Below, piece after piece: positions 35,857-42,938 of a stretch of DNA of 64,000 nucleotides. This stretch comes from an uncultured Clostridia bacterium (GTDB lineage Bacteria > Bacillota > Clostridia > Oscillospirales > Acutalibacteraceae). Numbering within the stretch: the stretch's first letter is position 1; each line of letters begins with the position of its first letter. The notes beneath the pieces were generated by a model. The model was not told where the DNA came from. It saw only the letters and a list, made by a program, of their open reading frames with translations, and did not search any database. Location of the stretch: assembly GCA_937880805.1 (NCBI GenBank), contig CALGRR010000004.1, positions 1 through 64,000 on the forward strand, in the 5' to 3' direction. The position numbers and the translations under genes are program-made.

Positions 35857-37746
35857 TTATTTGTTCATAAGCATTCTCATAAACAATCCGCCCTGTACCG
35901 TTCTGTGGCGGAAGGAAACCCATCTGCCGCTGACGGTATCATACCAGTCACTCATAGGCACTCTTGATGCACTCTCGTTATATGCATTCCACAAAGGCTC
36001 AATGTAATCGGCAAAAACTTTGTCGGAGGATGCCATGGATGCAGTCCATACCAGCCAATCTGATTTTGTGTAATCGGCTCTGCTGTCAAGCGGCATACCG
36101 TATTTGTTGAAGTGCTTCATATTATCGGCAATTTCGGCATCCATAAATTCCTGAGCGAAAAGGCCGCTGTTCCATACCTTATCCCAGACCATATTGTATT
36201 TCATTGAATAAGAATCGGGTCGGTCAAAGGCAAGCCTTGTTGCGCCGTCTTCATTAACTGCGGTGTTTAACCAGTTTTGAGCCATTTTTTCGGCTTCGCA
36301 GCGGTAATATGCAGCTTTTTCGTTATTGCCGAGCATATTCATTATTATTGACATTCCCTGAAGCCCCATAACCGCCTTGAGAGAAAGATTGCAGTTGTGG
36401 GCAAGGTGACCGGCAAAATCGTCGGTGCAGAGCTGATGACCGGGGTCGGCACCGTATTCTATAAGATATTTGCACCATTTTTCGAGAAGCTCAATATGTT
36501 CATTTGCAAAATCGGCAGAATTTGTTGCAAGGGCAATGTTGGCTTCCATAATCAGCATATTTCCGCATTCCTCAACGGGCATCTGCCATTTCAGAATATC
36601 CTCCTGATTGTTTGCGTAAACCTGACCGTTAAGTAACGGATACTGACCAACATCGTGAGGTGCAAAATCAAAATTCCACATATCGCTTTCCGCAAATCTG
36701 TAAACGGGACGAAGCATTCCTTTTATAAGCTCGGGGTTGTAAATCAGAAACATCGGAATTGAAGGGTATGAAACATCAACCGTTGCGGCACAGCCATTGG
36801 AGTTGCATTCCTTCGAGATATAGAGAATATCTCCGTTTTCATCAAGCACCAGCTTGTGTGCGGCAATAACCTGACGGTAAGCGAGCGAAAGAAGCTCGGC
36901 ATATTTTTCGCCGCCTGCCTTGACGGCATCGTTATAAAGCTTCTCTGAAAAATCCTTGCAGCGGATTTTCAGTTCGTCATATTCATTTGCGGCTTCGGAT
37001 ATTGCCTCGGTTATTGCCTGACCGTCTTTGTTCCAATATGAACGCAGCGGCTTTCCGAAATATTCAATGCTTTCAATATCATCGTAAGCAAATAAATAGA
37101 TAACAGGCTGATTCTCTTTAATGGGTGCGGCAATGCTGATTTGAGTTCTTCGTGAAGCATCCTCAACCGAGCTTTCGGCATCCGAACCGTTGCAGGCAAG
37201 AAAGAAATAGCCCCAGTCAATACAGATCTGGTCTCCGCTTCTGTTGAGAGGCTTCTGAACGGAATTACCCATTTTAACTGCCGTCAATCCGTTGAATTCA
37301 AGCTTCTGTGCAACAACGGGGCTGTCAATATCCTCATCAAGACAGATTTCCTCGCTTGCGGAAATGTTAACGGAAACATCGTGTTCTTTGCCGTCTTTTG
37401 ACTCATAGGAGATTTCAAGATAAGAAACGGGGCGGGTGAGAAGTTTGTAATCATCGGGGATAAGCGGAGTAAGGAATTTTATTCTGAGAATGATTTTATC
37501 GTTTTCATAAACCGCAGAGGTGGAAAGTGCATCGATTTCAAGCGAAGTCTGTACTATCTTTCTTATATTCTGGTGATAGCCGAGGAAAAGAAGCGTTTCA
37601 CCGTCTGTGGTAACGGTGCCGATTATTGAATTTTCCTTGTCTGTCCAGTGCACGGTTTGTGTGTGATTCAGCTTTGTATCGGGCGACCAGATTGAAAAAT
37701 AAGGGTCAACCGTTATAAGAGGAACCGCAGGAGCTCTGAGCTTCAT
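35857..37746 (-). CDS. GtaA-like protein (DUF5127/DUF4965/DUF1793)
   Basis: 629 residues from ATG 37746, chosen because AAAGGA is 8 bases upstream; the ATG at 37755 overlaps that RBS. N-terminal beta domain (APAVPLITVDPYFSIWSPD, DUF5127), central linker, then an (alpha/alpha)6-toroid-like C-terminal part with repeated blocks (TVDVSYPSIPMFLIYNPELI, NFDFAPHDVGQYPLLNGQVY, PMSDWYDTVSGR). Fungal relatives are called glutaminase A, but bacterial ones lie in glycan loci and resemble glycosidases in fold, so the glutaminase name should not be trusted. No signal peptide. Probably cytoplasmic glycan breakdown with the GH78 enzyme. Confidence 0.85.
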   Translation of the reverse strand: MKLRAPAVPLITVDPYFSIWSPDTKLNHTQTVHWTDKENSIIGTVTTDGETLLFLGYHQNIRKIVQTSLEIDALSTSAVYENDKIILRIKFLTPLIPDDYKLLTRPVSYLEISYESKDGKEHDVSVNISASEEICLDEDIDSPVVAQKLEFNGLTAVKMGNSVQKPLNRSGDQICIDWGYFFLACNGSDAESSVEDASRRTQISIAAPIKENQPVIYLFAYDDIESIEYFGKPLRSYWNKDGQAITEAISEAANEYDELKIRCKDFSEKLYNDAVKAGGEKYAELLSLAYRQVIAAHKLVLDENGDILYISKECNSNGCAATVDVSYPSIPMFLIYNPELIKGMLRPVYRFAESDMWNFDFAPHDVGQYPLLNGQVYANNQEDILKWQMPVEECGNMLIMEANIALATNSADFANEHIELLEKWCKYLIEYGADPGHQLCTDDFAGHLAHNCNLSLKAVMGLQGMSIIMNMLGNNEKAAYYRCEAEKMAQNWLNTAVNEDGATRLAFDRPDSYSMKYNMVWDKVWNSGLFAQEFMDAEIADNMKHFNKYGMPLDSRADYTKSDWLVWTASMASSDKVFADYIEPLWNAYNESASRVPMSDWYDTVSGRWVSFRHRTVQGGLFMRMLMNK

Positions 37747-37824
37747 ATCTAACATCCTTTCGGGTTGGTATGGTGAGATTATATATCAAAACGGTCAACA
37801 AATCAACACCGTATAAAATAAAAG

Positions 37825-37846
37825 CTCCGATGAAAAATCATCGGAG
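37825..37846 (-). terminator. Terminator of the interrupted tRNA-Arg gene
   Basis: Perfect 8-bp stem CTCCGATG / CATCGGAG, followed on the minus strand by CTTTTATTTT. It lies 2 bp beyond the CCA end of the tRNA remnant, as expected for the original tRNA terminator left on the chromosome side. Confidence 0.8.
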
Positions 37847-37848
37847 AA

Positions 37849-37892
37849 TGGCACCCCCTGCGGGAATCGAACCCACAACTGACCCTTAGGAG
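37849..37892 (-). pseudogene. 3' half of tRNA-Arg(CCT): left attachment site of the integrative element
   Basis: Read on the minus strand this is the anticodon loop CTCCTAA, the 3' arm GGGTC, a short variable loop, a good T arm (GTGGG-TTCGATT-CCCGC), AGGGGGT, discriminator G and encoded CCA. The sequence to the right (GATCCTCC in plus sense) cannot form the 5' anticodon arm, and no D arm or matching acceptor strand is found. So only ~44 bases of the tRNA remain. This is the usual footprint of site-specific integration into the 3' end of a tRNA: the cut copy marks one end and the intact tRNA should lie at the other end, right of the window. Confidence 0.8.
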
Positions 37893-37965
37893 ATCCTCCA
37901 GAAGCCGTTTTTGGGTTCCCTTCCAAGGTGCCCTAATCCCTTATATATCAACGATTTCACGCATT

Positions 37966-38085
37966 ATCGAGTTAATCTGTTCCCTTAAAATATCGGCTGA
38001 TTTTTGCTGTTTTTTCACGTTCCTGTTAGCAGGCTGTTAGCAAAAAGGCTGTTTTTTGGGTAATGACATCGAGTTAATCTGTTCC
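37966..38085 (+). repeat. Perfect 18-bp direct repeat near the attachment site
   Basis: ATCGAGTTAATCTGTTCC occurs at 37966-37983 and 38068-38085, 102 bp apart. Between them are shorter repeats (GCTGTTTTTT; CTGTTAGCA). Direct repeats inside an element's end are the usual arm-type binding sites of tyrosine integrases. Confidence 0.85.
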
Positions 38086-38245
38086 TATCGCTTCCAAAAA
38101 GAGATTTTTTTGAGTTTTATACAGCAATCTAATTGTAAACATATTTTAATTCAAAAGTCAATCGATAACAAAAAACTTCTCGTCATAATAGCATTACTTT
38201 ATGGTATGAAAATATAGTATTTAAAACATTATTACTACGCTAATT

Positions 38246-38286
38246 AGCTGTCCGTTTCTAACTAATAGAACGGGCAGCTTTTTTTG
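38246..38286 (+). terminator. Intrinsic terminator or attenuator
   Basis: AGCTGTCCGTTTCT (38246-38259) pairs with AGAACGGGCAGCT (38267-38279) with one wobble and one bulge, followed by TTTTTTTG. No gene precedes it, so it must end a short untranslated transcript or act as an attenuator. An 11-bp AT palindrome (38288-38310) follows at once. Confidence 0.75.
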
Positions 38287-38310
38287 TTTTTCAAAAAATT
38301 TTTTTGAAAA

Positions 38311-38834
38311 CTACCCCCCCAAAATGGCACTTCCCAGTGCATATATAGTGAAGGGTATTTTTCCAAAAGCCTTTCACGAACATTGAAAAGTGAATAAGTC
38401 ACTCACATAGGACTTTATTTCTGATGAGTAGCTACGGTAGCAGGTACGCCTTGATTTCCGAAAGTGGAAAGAGCGATAACCCCTGCACGATTATCGGATT
38501 GCAACCGATATGGCGATGACAGTCAGAATGATAATGATACTTCTCTACGGAGCTGGCGGAGTACCCGGCAGAGGTGAGATTCCTATGATACGGTTTAGCA
38601 AACTGTAACCTATGTGTTTCCCATAAAGCAAATGCTATGCAGGGGTGTCGAGGACAAATACTGCATTTTAACATAAGACCGATTCGCCAAGAACGGGTTT
38701 CGGTCTATTACATAGCCGTTCAATAACATTGTCGGCTATCTTTAAAATGAAAGGAGAGATAAGAATGTATATTCTCGATGGACTTTAGTAAAGAATAAAG
38801 TCACCCAAAACAAAGTTTTGTAAGAAGGAGGAAA
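38311..38834 (+). ncRNA. Putative structured leader RNA upstream of parB
   Basis: The gap 37893-38838 has no credible gene. From ~38311 it is dense in complementary segments: CACATAGG (38404-38411) with CCTATGTG (38609-38616), ACCCCTGCA (38479-38487) with TGCAGGGGT (38638-38646), AGACCGA with TCGGTCT (~38676-38706), ATAGCCG with CGGCTAT (~38712-38739), GACTTTA with TAAAGTC (~38781-38802) and CAAAAC with GTTTTG (~38808-38820). The first two pairings interlock (A-B-A'-B'), which would be a pseudoknot. Smaller hairpins (GCACT-tccc-AGTGC, ATCGG-CCGAT, TTTCC-GGAAA) lie between. I do not match it to a known RNA family. Confidence 0.55.
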
Positions 38835-38838
38835 AGTA

Positions 38839-38928
38839 ATGATTCACGCTTTGCTTGTACTGCCCGGTCTTTACGGTGCAGTAATTCTTCAGACAATCAG
38901 CGAAATCGTTTCTCGCTTTGGCTTCTAA
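38839..38928 (+). CDS. Small hydrophobic peptide (29 residues)
   Basis: ATG preceded by AAGAAGGAGGAAAAGTA, the best RBS in the area. The peptide starts MIHALLVLPGLYGAVILQ and ends SRFGF, with a hydrophobic core of ~18 residues, so it could insert in the membrane. It stops 6 bp before the parB ATG, which has no RBS of its own, so this ORF may exist mainly to couple translation into parB. Confidence 0.6.
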   Translation: MIHALLVLPGLYGAVILQTISEIVSRFGF

Positions 38929-38934
38929 TTTAAG

Positions 38935-39816
38935 ATGAACATACAGAGCGAGGAAAAAGTAGTCCAAATCCCAATCAGCCAAATCCGAGATTTCCCCGAA
39001 CATCCGTACAAGGTCAAAGACGATGAGAGCATGAATGAGCTTGTTGACAGCATTATGCAGAGAGGCCTAATACAGCCAGTCATCATAAGACCAACGGAGG
39101 ACGGGAACTACGAAATGGTATCGGGACACAGACGAAAACGAGCCTTTGAAATTGCGGGGATGAAAACCATCCCCGCAAGAGTAAAAGAAATGACGAAGGA
39201 CGAGGCAATTTTAGCAATGGTTGATTCAAACCTTCAGCGAGAGGTTATCCTACCAAGCGAAAAAGCATTCGCTTATAAGATGAGGTTGGAGGCTATGAAA
39301 CGACAAGCAGGCAGACCTGCAAAAAACAATTCGGACCCATCGGGACCGAATTTAATCGGAACACGCTCCAACACGGAATTAGCACAAGAGGTTAATGAAA
39401 GTGAAACTCAAATTAAGAGATATATCCGCTTAACCAACCTTATCCCCGAACTGCTTGAACTTGTAGATGAGGGCAGAATTGCGATGCGACCTGCGGTTGA
39501 AATATCCTACTTGCCCGAAGAAGCACAAATGCAGTTGTATGAAACCATTGACTACAACGACGCCACACCTTCGCACTATCAGGCTATCCGATTGAGAAAA
39601 TTTCATATCGATGGCAAATTAACATCGGAGGTTATTGAAGCGATAATGTCAGAGGAAAAACCGAACCAAAAAGAAAAATCCCCGTTTCGGGACAAACGAA
39701 TAGTCGGAGTCATTCCCAAGCACATACCGCAAGAAAGGCATTGCGAATATGTAATCAAAGCAATAGATTTCTATAACCGCCATTTAGAAAGAGTAAGGAA
39801 TAACCGTTCACGGTAA
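38935..39816 (+). CDS. parB: ParB/Spo0J-family partition protein
   Basis: 293 residues. N-terminal ParB nuclease/CTPase-like domain (VQIPISQIRDFPEHPYKV; GLIQPVIIRPTED; SGHRRKRAFEIAG, the GERRxRA-type motif) and a central HTH region (STNTELAQEVNESETQIKRY-like, residues ~145-215). No ParA-type gene is adjacent. On ICEs such proteins stabilise or regulate the excised element. No RBS precedes the ATG; the 29-residue ORF just upstream probably supplies ribosomes. Confidence 0.9.
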   Translation: MNIQSEEKVVQIPISQIRDFPEHPYKVKDDESMNELVDSIMQRGLIQPVIIRPTEDGNYEMVSGHRRKRAFEIAGMKTIPARVKEMTKDEAILAMVDSNLQREVILPSEKAFAYKMRLEAMKRQAGRPAKNNSDPSGPNLIGTRSNTELAQEVNESETQIKRYIRLTNLIPELLELVDEGRIAMRPAVEISYLPEEAQMQLYETIDYNDATPSHYQAIRLRKFHIDGKLTSEVIEAIMSEEKPNQKEKSPFRDKRIVGVIPKHIPQERHCEYVIKAIDFYNRHLERVRNNRSR

Positions 39817-39862
39817 TTCTTTACTCTATTTTTTTATCTAAAAAAGAAAGGAACTAAAAATT

Positions 39863-40135
39863 ATGGTAATCAAAACAACCATTAAAAAGATGTTCAACAG
39901 CGACAAGCCGCTTAAGGCTTTTGCCGATGTTGAGATTGACGGCTCCATTGTAATCCACAGCGTTGCCGTTATGGAAACCGAAAAGGGCAGACACATTTCT
40001 ATGCCCTACACCAAGTGGAAGAACAAGGACGGCGAAGAAAAACAGCACGACGTTGTTCATCCCATCACTTCATATGCAAGAAGGCAGATTGAAGAATCCG
40101 TACTCGCTGCGTATGACAGCCACATCAAAGAATAA
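39863..40135 (+). CDS. SpoVG-family protein
   Basis: 90 residues, AAAGGAACT upstream. The SpoVG core is clear: KAFADVEIDGSIVIHSVAVME followed by KGRHISMPYTKWK. Chromosomal SpoVG is a small nucleic-acid-binding regulator of septation, sporulation and capsule genes; element-borne copies are common in Clostridia ICEs and probably regulate element or host genes after transfer. Confidence 0.85.
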   Translation: MVIKTTIKKMFNSDKPLKAFADVEIDGSIVIHSVAVMETEKGRHISMPYTKWKNKDGEEKQHDVVHPITSYARRQIEESVLAAYDSHIKE

Positions 40136-40161
40136 TTAAAAGAAAGTTGAGGTAAAAATTT

Positions 40162-40443
40162 ATGTTTAAGTCAATCAAATCATTTTTCAGAAGCATCAAG
40201 GCAAGAGCAAAGTCTGCCTACAGAAGAGCAAGAGCCTATTTCAGAAGTCTTATCAGAGGCACAAGAGTGAACAGTGTTCTCTGCGGCACAGCTGCCGAGG
40301 CTTACGTTGATACAGGTGTCAAAATCCTTATCGCTGTTGTAATCGGCGCTCTTCTTCTCGGCGGTCTTTACACGCTCTTCAACACAACCATTATGCCCAC
40401 CGTAACATCCAAAATCACAGAACTCTTTAACTACAAGGGTTAA
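40162..40443 (+). CDS. Flp-like prepilin 1 (DUF6133-type)
   Basis: 93 residues. A long basic leader (~45 residues, rich in K, R, S) precedes a Gly-Thr step and TAAEAYVDTGVKILIAVVIG, a hydrophobic stretch of ~22 residues and a short C-terminus. This resembles type IVb (Flp) prepilins: cleavage after Gly, then Glu and Tyr in the first residues of the mature protein. Here the order is E-A-Y rather than E-Y. The prepilin peptidase gene lies two genes downstream. Near-identical to the next gene in its last ~50 residues. Confidence 0.75.
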   Translation: MFKSIKSFFRSIKARAKSAYRRARAYFRSLIRGTRVNSVLCGTAAEAYVDTGVKILIAVVIGALLLGGLYTLFNTTIMPTVTSKITELFNYKG

Positions 40444-40462
40444 GAAACAGGAGGTAAAAAAT

Positions 40463-40729
40463 ATGTTTAACAAAATCAAGTCAGGCGCACGCAAGCTGTG
40501 TGCAAAGGTCAAGTCAGCATTCACATCCGCAGAAGCTGCGGTAACAGCAAAGGCTCACGAAGTTCTCGACGGCACAGTTGCCGAGGCTTATGTCGATACA
40601 GGTGTCAAAATCCTTATCGCCGTTGTAATCGGTGCCCTTCTTCTCGCAGGTCTTTACACGCTCTTCAACTCAACCATTATGCCCACAGTCACAACCAAGA
40701 TTGAGGGACTCTTTAACTACAAGGGTTAA
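40463..40729 (+). CDS. Flp-like prepilin 2 (DUF6133-type)
   Basis: 88 residues, ACAGGAGGT upstream. Same plan as the preceding gene: basic leader (different sequence), G followed by TVAEAYVDTGVKILIAVVIG, hydrophobic helix, then MPTVTTKIEGLFNYKG. Protein and DNA of the last 50 codons are almost identical to prepilin 1 while the leaders diverge, so the pair arose by duplication and the mature part is under strong constraint. Likely major pilin subunits. Confidence 0.75.
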   Translation: MFNKIKSGARKLCAKVKSAFTSAEAAVTAKAHEVLDGTVAEAYVDTGVKILIAVVIGALLLAGLYTLFNSTIMPTVTTKIEGLFNYKG

Positions 40730-40739
40730 AAAGCAAACG

Positions 40740-40770
40740 GCAGGGCAGTAAAACTGCCCTGCTTAACTCT
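40740..40770 (+). terminator. Hairpin after the prepilin genes
   Basis: GCAGGGCAG (40740-40748) pairs with CTGCCCTGC (40754-40762), loop TAAAA, then TTAACTCTTT. The T-run is poor, so it probably only reduces read-through, giving more pilin than assembly-protein mRNA. Confidence 0.6.
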
Positions 40771-40787
40771 TTAAAGGACTGATTAAA

Positions 40788-41456
40788 ATGCCTAATACTT
40801 TAATAATTAACCCCGTAAATCCTATCGGACACGGACTCACTCACGTATTTGATTTCAAAACATTCACTAATATTCTGTTGTCAAGTATGCTATGTGTCCT
40901 TGTGTTTCTTATTGTGAAACTCATAATCAAGAAAACACCGCAACAGAAAATGGAAGAAAAGGATACTTCTCTTTGCTATCTTGTATCAGCAGTTGTATTT
41001 GTATTGCTATTTATCGTTTTCGGTTGGTCAGTACAACTCGTTAAGGGTGCTGTATTCTTCTTTATACTGCTCTATGCCTCCCTATGCGATATTCAGACAC
41101 GCAGAGTTAAAGATGTTGTTTCGGTGATGATTTTCATTTCCGGTTTTATCTCATTATCTCTGTTGGAAATATTCACCCATACTATCGGTGCATTTCTTGT
41201 GGGCGGTATTATGTTTGTCTGTGCTTTGTTTTCTAAAAACAGGCTCGGCGGTGCAGATGTAAAGATAACCACAGCCAGCGTTTTTGTTCTCGGTATGTGG
41301 AACGGTATCGCAGGCCTTGTTATCGGTCTTATTCTATCCGTTATCGTTACACCTATTATCAACAGAAAGAAGAAACTCAAAGAAATGAGCCTCCCTCTTG
41401 TCCCTTATATTTCAATAGGATTTATGGCAATGTATTTAATCCAAGGAGGAATTTAA
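40788..41456 (+). CDS. tadV: A24 prepilin peptidase (TadV/CpaA-like)
   Basis: 222 residues, about six to seven membrane segments. The two catalytic aspartates of the GxGD-type family are visible: D101 in ASLCDIQTRRVKD and D157 in NRLGGADVKI. It should cut prepilins 1 and 2 and the TadE/F-like proteins after their glycine. No methylase domain, as in TadV. Start of the assembly part of the Tad operon. Confidence 0.9.
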   Translation: MPNTLIINPVNPIGHGLTHVFDFKTFTNILLSSMLCVLVFLIVKLIIKKTPQQKMEEKDTSLCYLVSAVVFVLLFIVFGWSVQLVKGAVFFFILLYASLCDIQTRRVKDVVSVMIFISGFISLSLLEIFTHTIGAFLVGGIMFVCALFSKNRLGGADVKITTASVFVLGMWNGIAGLVIGLILSVIVTPIINRKKKLKEMSLPLVPYISIGFMAMYLIQGGI

Positions 41457-41460
41457 CCCA

Positions 41461-42201
41461 ATGAAGAACAGAACAGCTATCGGTATTGTCTGTATCATTC
41501 TTGCGGTTGCGGTAACATTCGTTGTTTCACCGTTTGTCAATAAGATTTCGGAACAGAAGGTTGAAGTTTTCCGATTCACAAAAGACATCTCGCAGGGTAC
41601 ACAGATAACCGATGCAGATTTTGAAATTGCAGAAATTCTCAAAGCGAATGTTCCTGCAAATGCCATTACCGAAAAAGATAAGGTAATAGGCAAATACGCA
41701 AGTACCGATATTCTCATCGGTGACTATGCAACATCGGCAAGGCTCACGGCTGATGCAAATTCAGCCTCACATATCCTCGGCTCACTTAACGGAGATAAGG
41801 TCGCAATGAGTATCACTATCAACTCTTTTGCAGGCGGTCTTTCGGGTAAGCTTGAAAACGGAGATATTGTCAGCATTTATGTTACCGATAAAGACGGCGA
41901 AACAACCGTTCCCGGTGAACTTAAATATGTAAAGGTTATCACTACCACCACTGCAGGCGGTATTGATGAAGCAGAGGTTGTCCCCAATGAGGACGGCAGT
42001 TTTGAACTTCCCACAACCATTACTGTTCTCGTTTCGGTAAAGCAGGCTTCAATCCTTGCCAACTACGAAGAAAACGCTTCAATGCACGTTGCCCTTGTTT
42101 ACAGAGGTGACGATGCAAAAGCACAGCAGTTCCTTGATGCGGAAGATAAGTTTCTTGCAACGGCAAAACCCGCTAACGGAGGTGACTCCACAAATGGCTA
42201 A
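41461..42201 (+). CDS. cpaB: CpaB/RcpC-like pilus assembly protein with SAF domain
   Basis: 246 residues, AAGGAGGA upstream within the end of tadV. One N-terminal membrane segment (~7-25), then an SAF domain (VFRFTKDISQGTQITDADFE to about residue 90) and the RcpC-like C-terminal domain (KVAMSITINSFAGGLSGKLE; DIVSIYVTDKDG). In Tad systems this is an envelope component; Gram-positive sets keep it although they have no secretin. Overlaps the next gene by 8 bases. Confidence 0.88.
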   Translation: MKNRTAIGIVCIILAVAVTFVVSPFVNKISEQKVEVFRFTKDISQGTQITDADFEIAEILKANVPANAITEKDKVIGKYASTDILIGDYATSARLTADANSASHILGSLNGDKVAMSITINSFAGGLSGKLENGDIVSIYVTDKDGETTVPGELKYVKVITTTTAGGIDEAEVVPNEDGSFELPTTITVLVSVKQASILANYEENASMHVALVYRGDDAKAQQFLDAEDKFLATAKPANGGDSTNG

Positions 42202-42919
42202 AATCATAGCGGTTTGCGGCTCACCCAACGGCGGAAAAACAACTGTTGCTTTTAAACTCGCACAGGAAATGTATTGCAATACGGACACAGGCGGTGTCAT
42301 CTTTCTTTCACCCTCTATGACAGTTCCCGCACTCGGACTCCTTTTTCCCAACTATACTCCCGACAGTCTTTTTTCTCTCGGCGGGGTATTGGATAACACG
42401 GACATATCTCAGGAGAGTATTCTTGCTCACCTTGTCACGGTAAAGGATATGCCGAATTTCGGCTGTCTTGGATATAAGTCGGATGAAAACAAACACAGCT
42501 ACGCAAAATTAACGGACGATAAAGTAAATGCTTTTTTCAATGTTCTGTCAGAAATGGTGGGATATGTGTTCGTTGAATGTACGGAAAATGACGATGATCT
42601 CATATCGAGAAAAGCCATTAACTGTGCAGATTCGGTTGTACTTGTTCTTTCTCCCGATCTGAAAGGAATGACCTATTACACCGCAAACAAAGGACTTTTC
42701 GGCAGTGACGATGACAGAAGTTTTAAGGTTATAAACTCAACCGACAATGACCTCTTTCTGCCGATTGAAGATGTGAAAGCACATCTCAAAAATGTGTCCT
42801 GCACCTTACCTTATTCCAGACAGGTAAGACAGCAGCTTCTTGACGGACAGTTATATATGAGAGTAAACGACAAGAAGTACCGCAAAGAACTCTCAAATCT
42901 CATTTATCAAATAATGTAA
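42194..42919 (+). CDS. TadZ/CpaE-like P-loop ATPase
   Basis: 241 residues from ATG 42194, with GGAGGTGA upstream; an upstream in-frame ATG would read through cpaB. The N-terminus MAKIIAVCGSPNGGKTTVAF holds a Walker A. The rest is MinD-like in length and in the sequence of strands (VFVECTEND; SVVLVLSPDLKGM). TadZ proteins localise Tad pilus assembly at the membrane. The receiver-like N-terminal domain of full TadZ/CpaE is missing. Confidence 0.8.
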   Translation: MAKIIAVCGSPNGGKTTVAFKLAQEMYCNTDTGGVIFLSPSMTVPALGLLFPNYTPDSLFSLGGVLDNTDISQESILAHLVTVKDMPNFGCLGYKSDENKHSYAKLTDDKVNAFFNVLSEMVGYVFVECTENDDDLISRKAINCADSVVLVLSPDLKGMTYYTANKGLFGSDDDRSFKVINSTDNDLFLPIEDVKAHLKNVSCTLPYSRQVRQQLLDGQLYMRVNDKKYRKELSNLIYQIM

Positions 42920-42938
42920 TAAAGAAAGGAATTATATT

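Noticed and set aside
35857..37746. Naming the DUF4965 protein a glutaminase
   Set aside because: The name comes from a fungal relative; the bacterial context is glycan use and no glutaminase catalytic evidence is visible.
37849..37935. A complete tRNA gene on the minus strand (GGCACC pairs with GGTGCC at the far ends)
   Set aside because: There is no D arm and no 5' anticodon arm; only the 3' half is tRNA-like.
38421..38466. CTGATGAG followed 32 bases later by CGAAA, like a hammerhead ribozyme core
   Set aside because: The bases after CTGATGA and before GAAA do not form a stem II, and no matching stem III with a GUC-type cleavage site is found.
38432..38674. 80-codon minus-strand frame inside the region upstream of parB
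   Set aside because: No RBS on that strand, and its composition follows the inverted repeats of the putative RNA.
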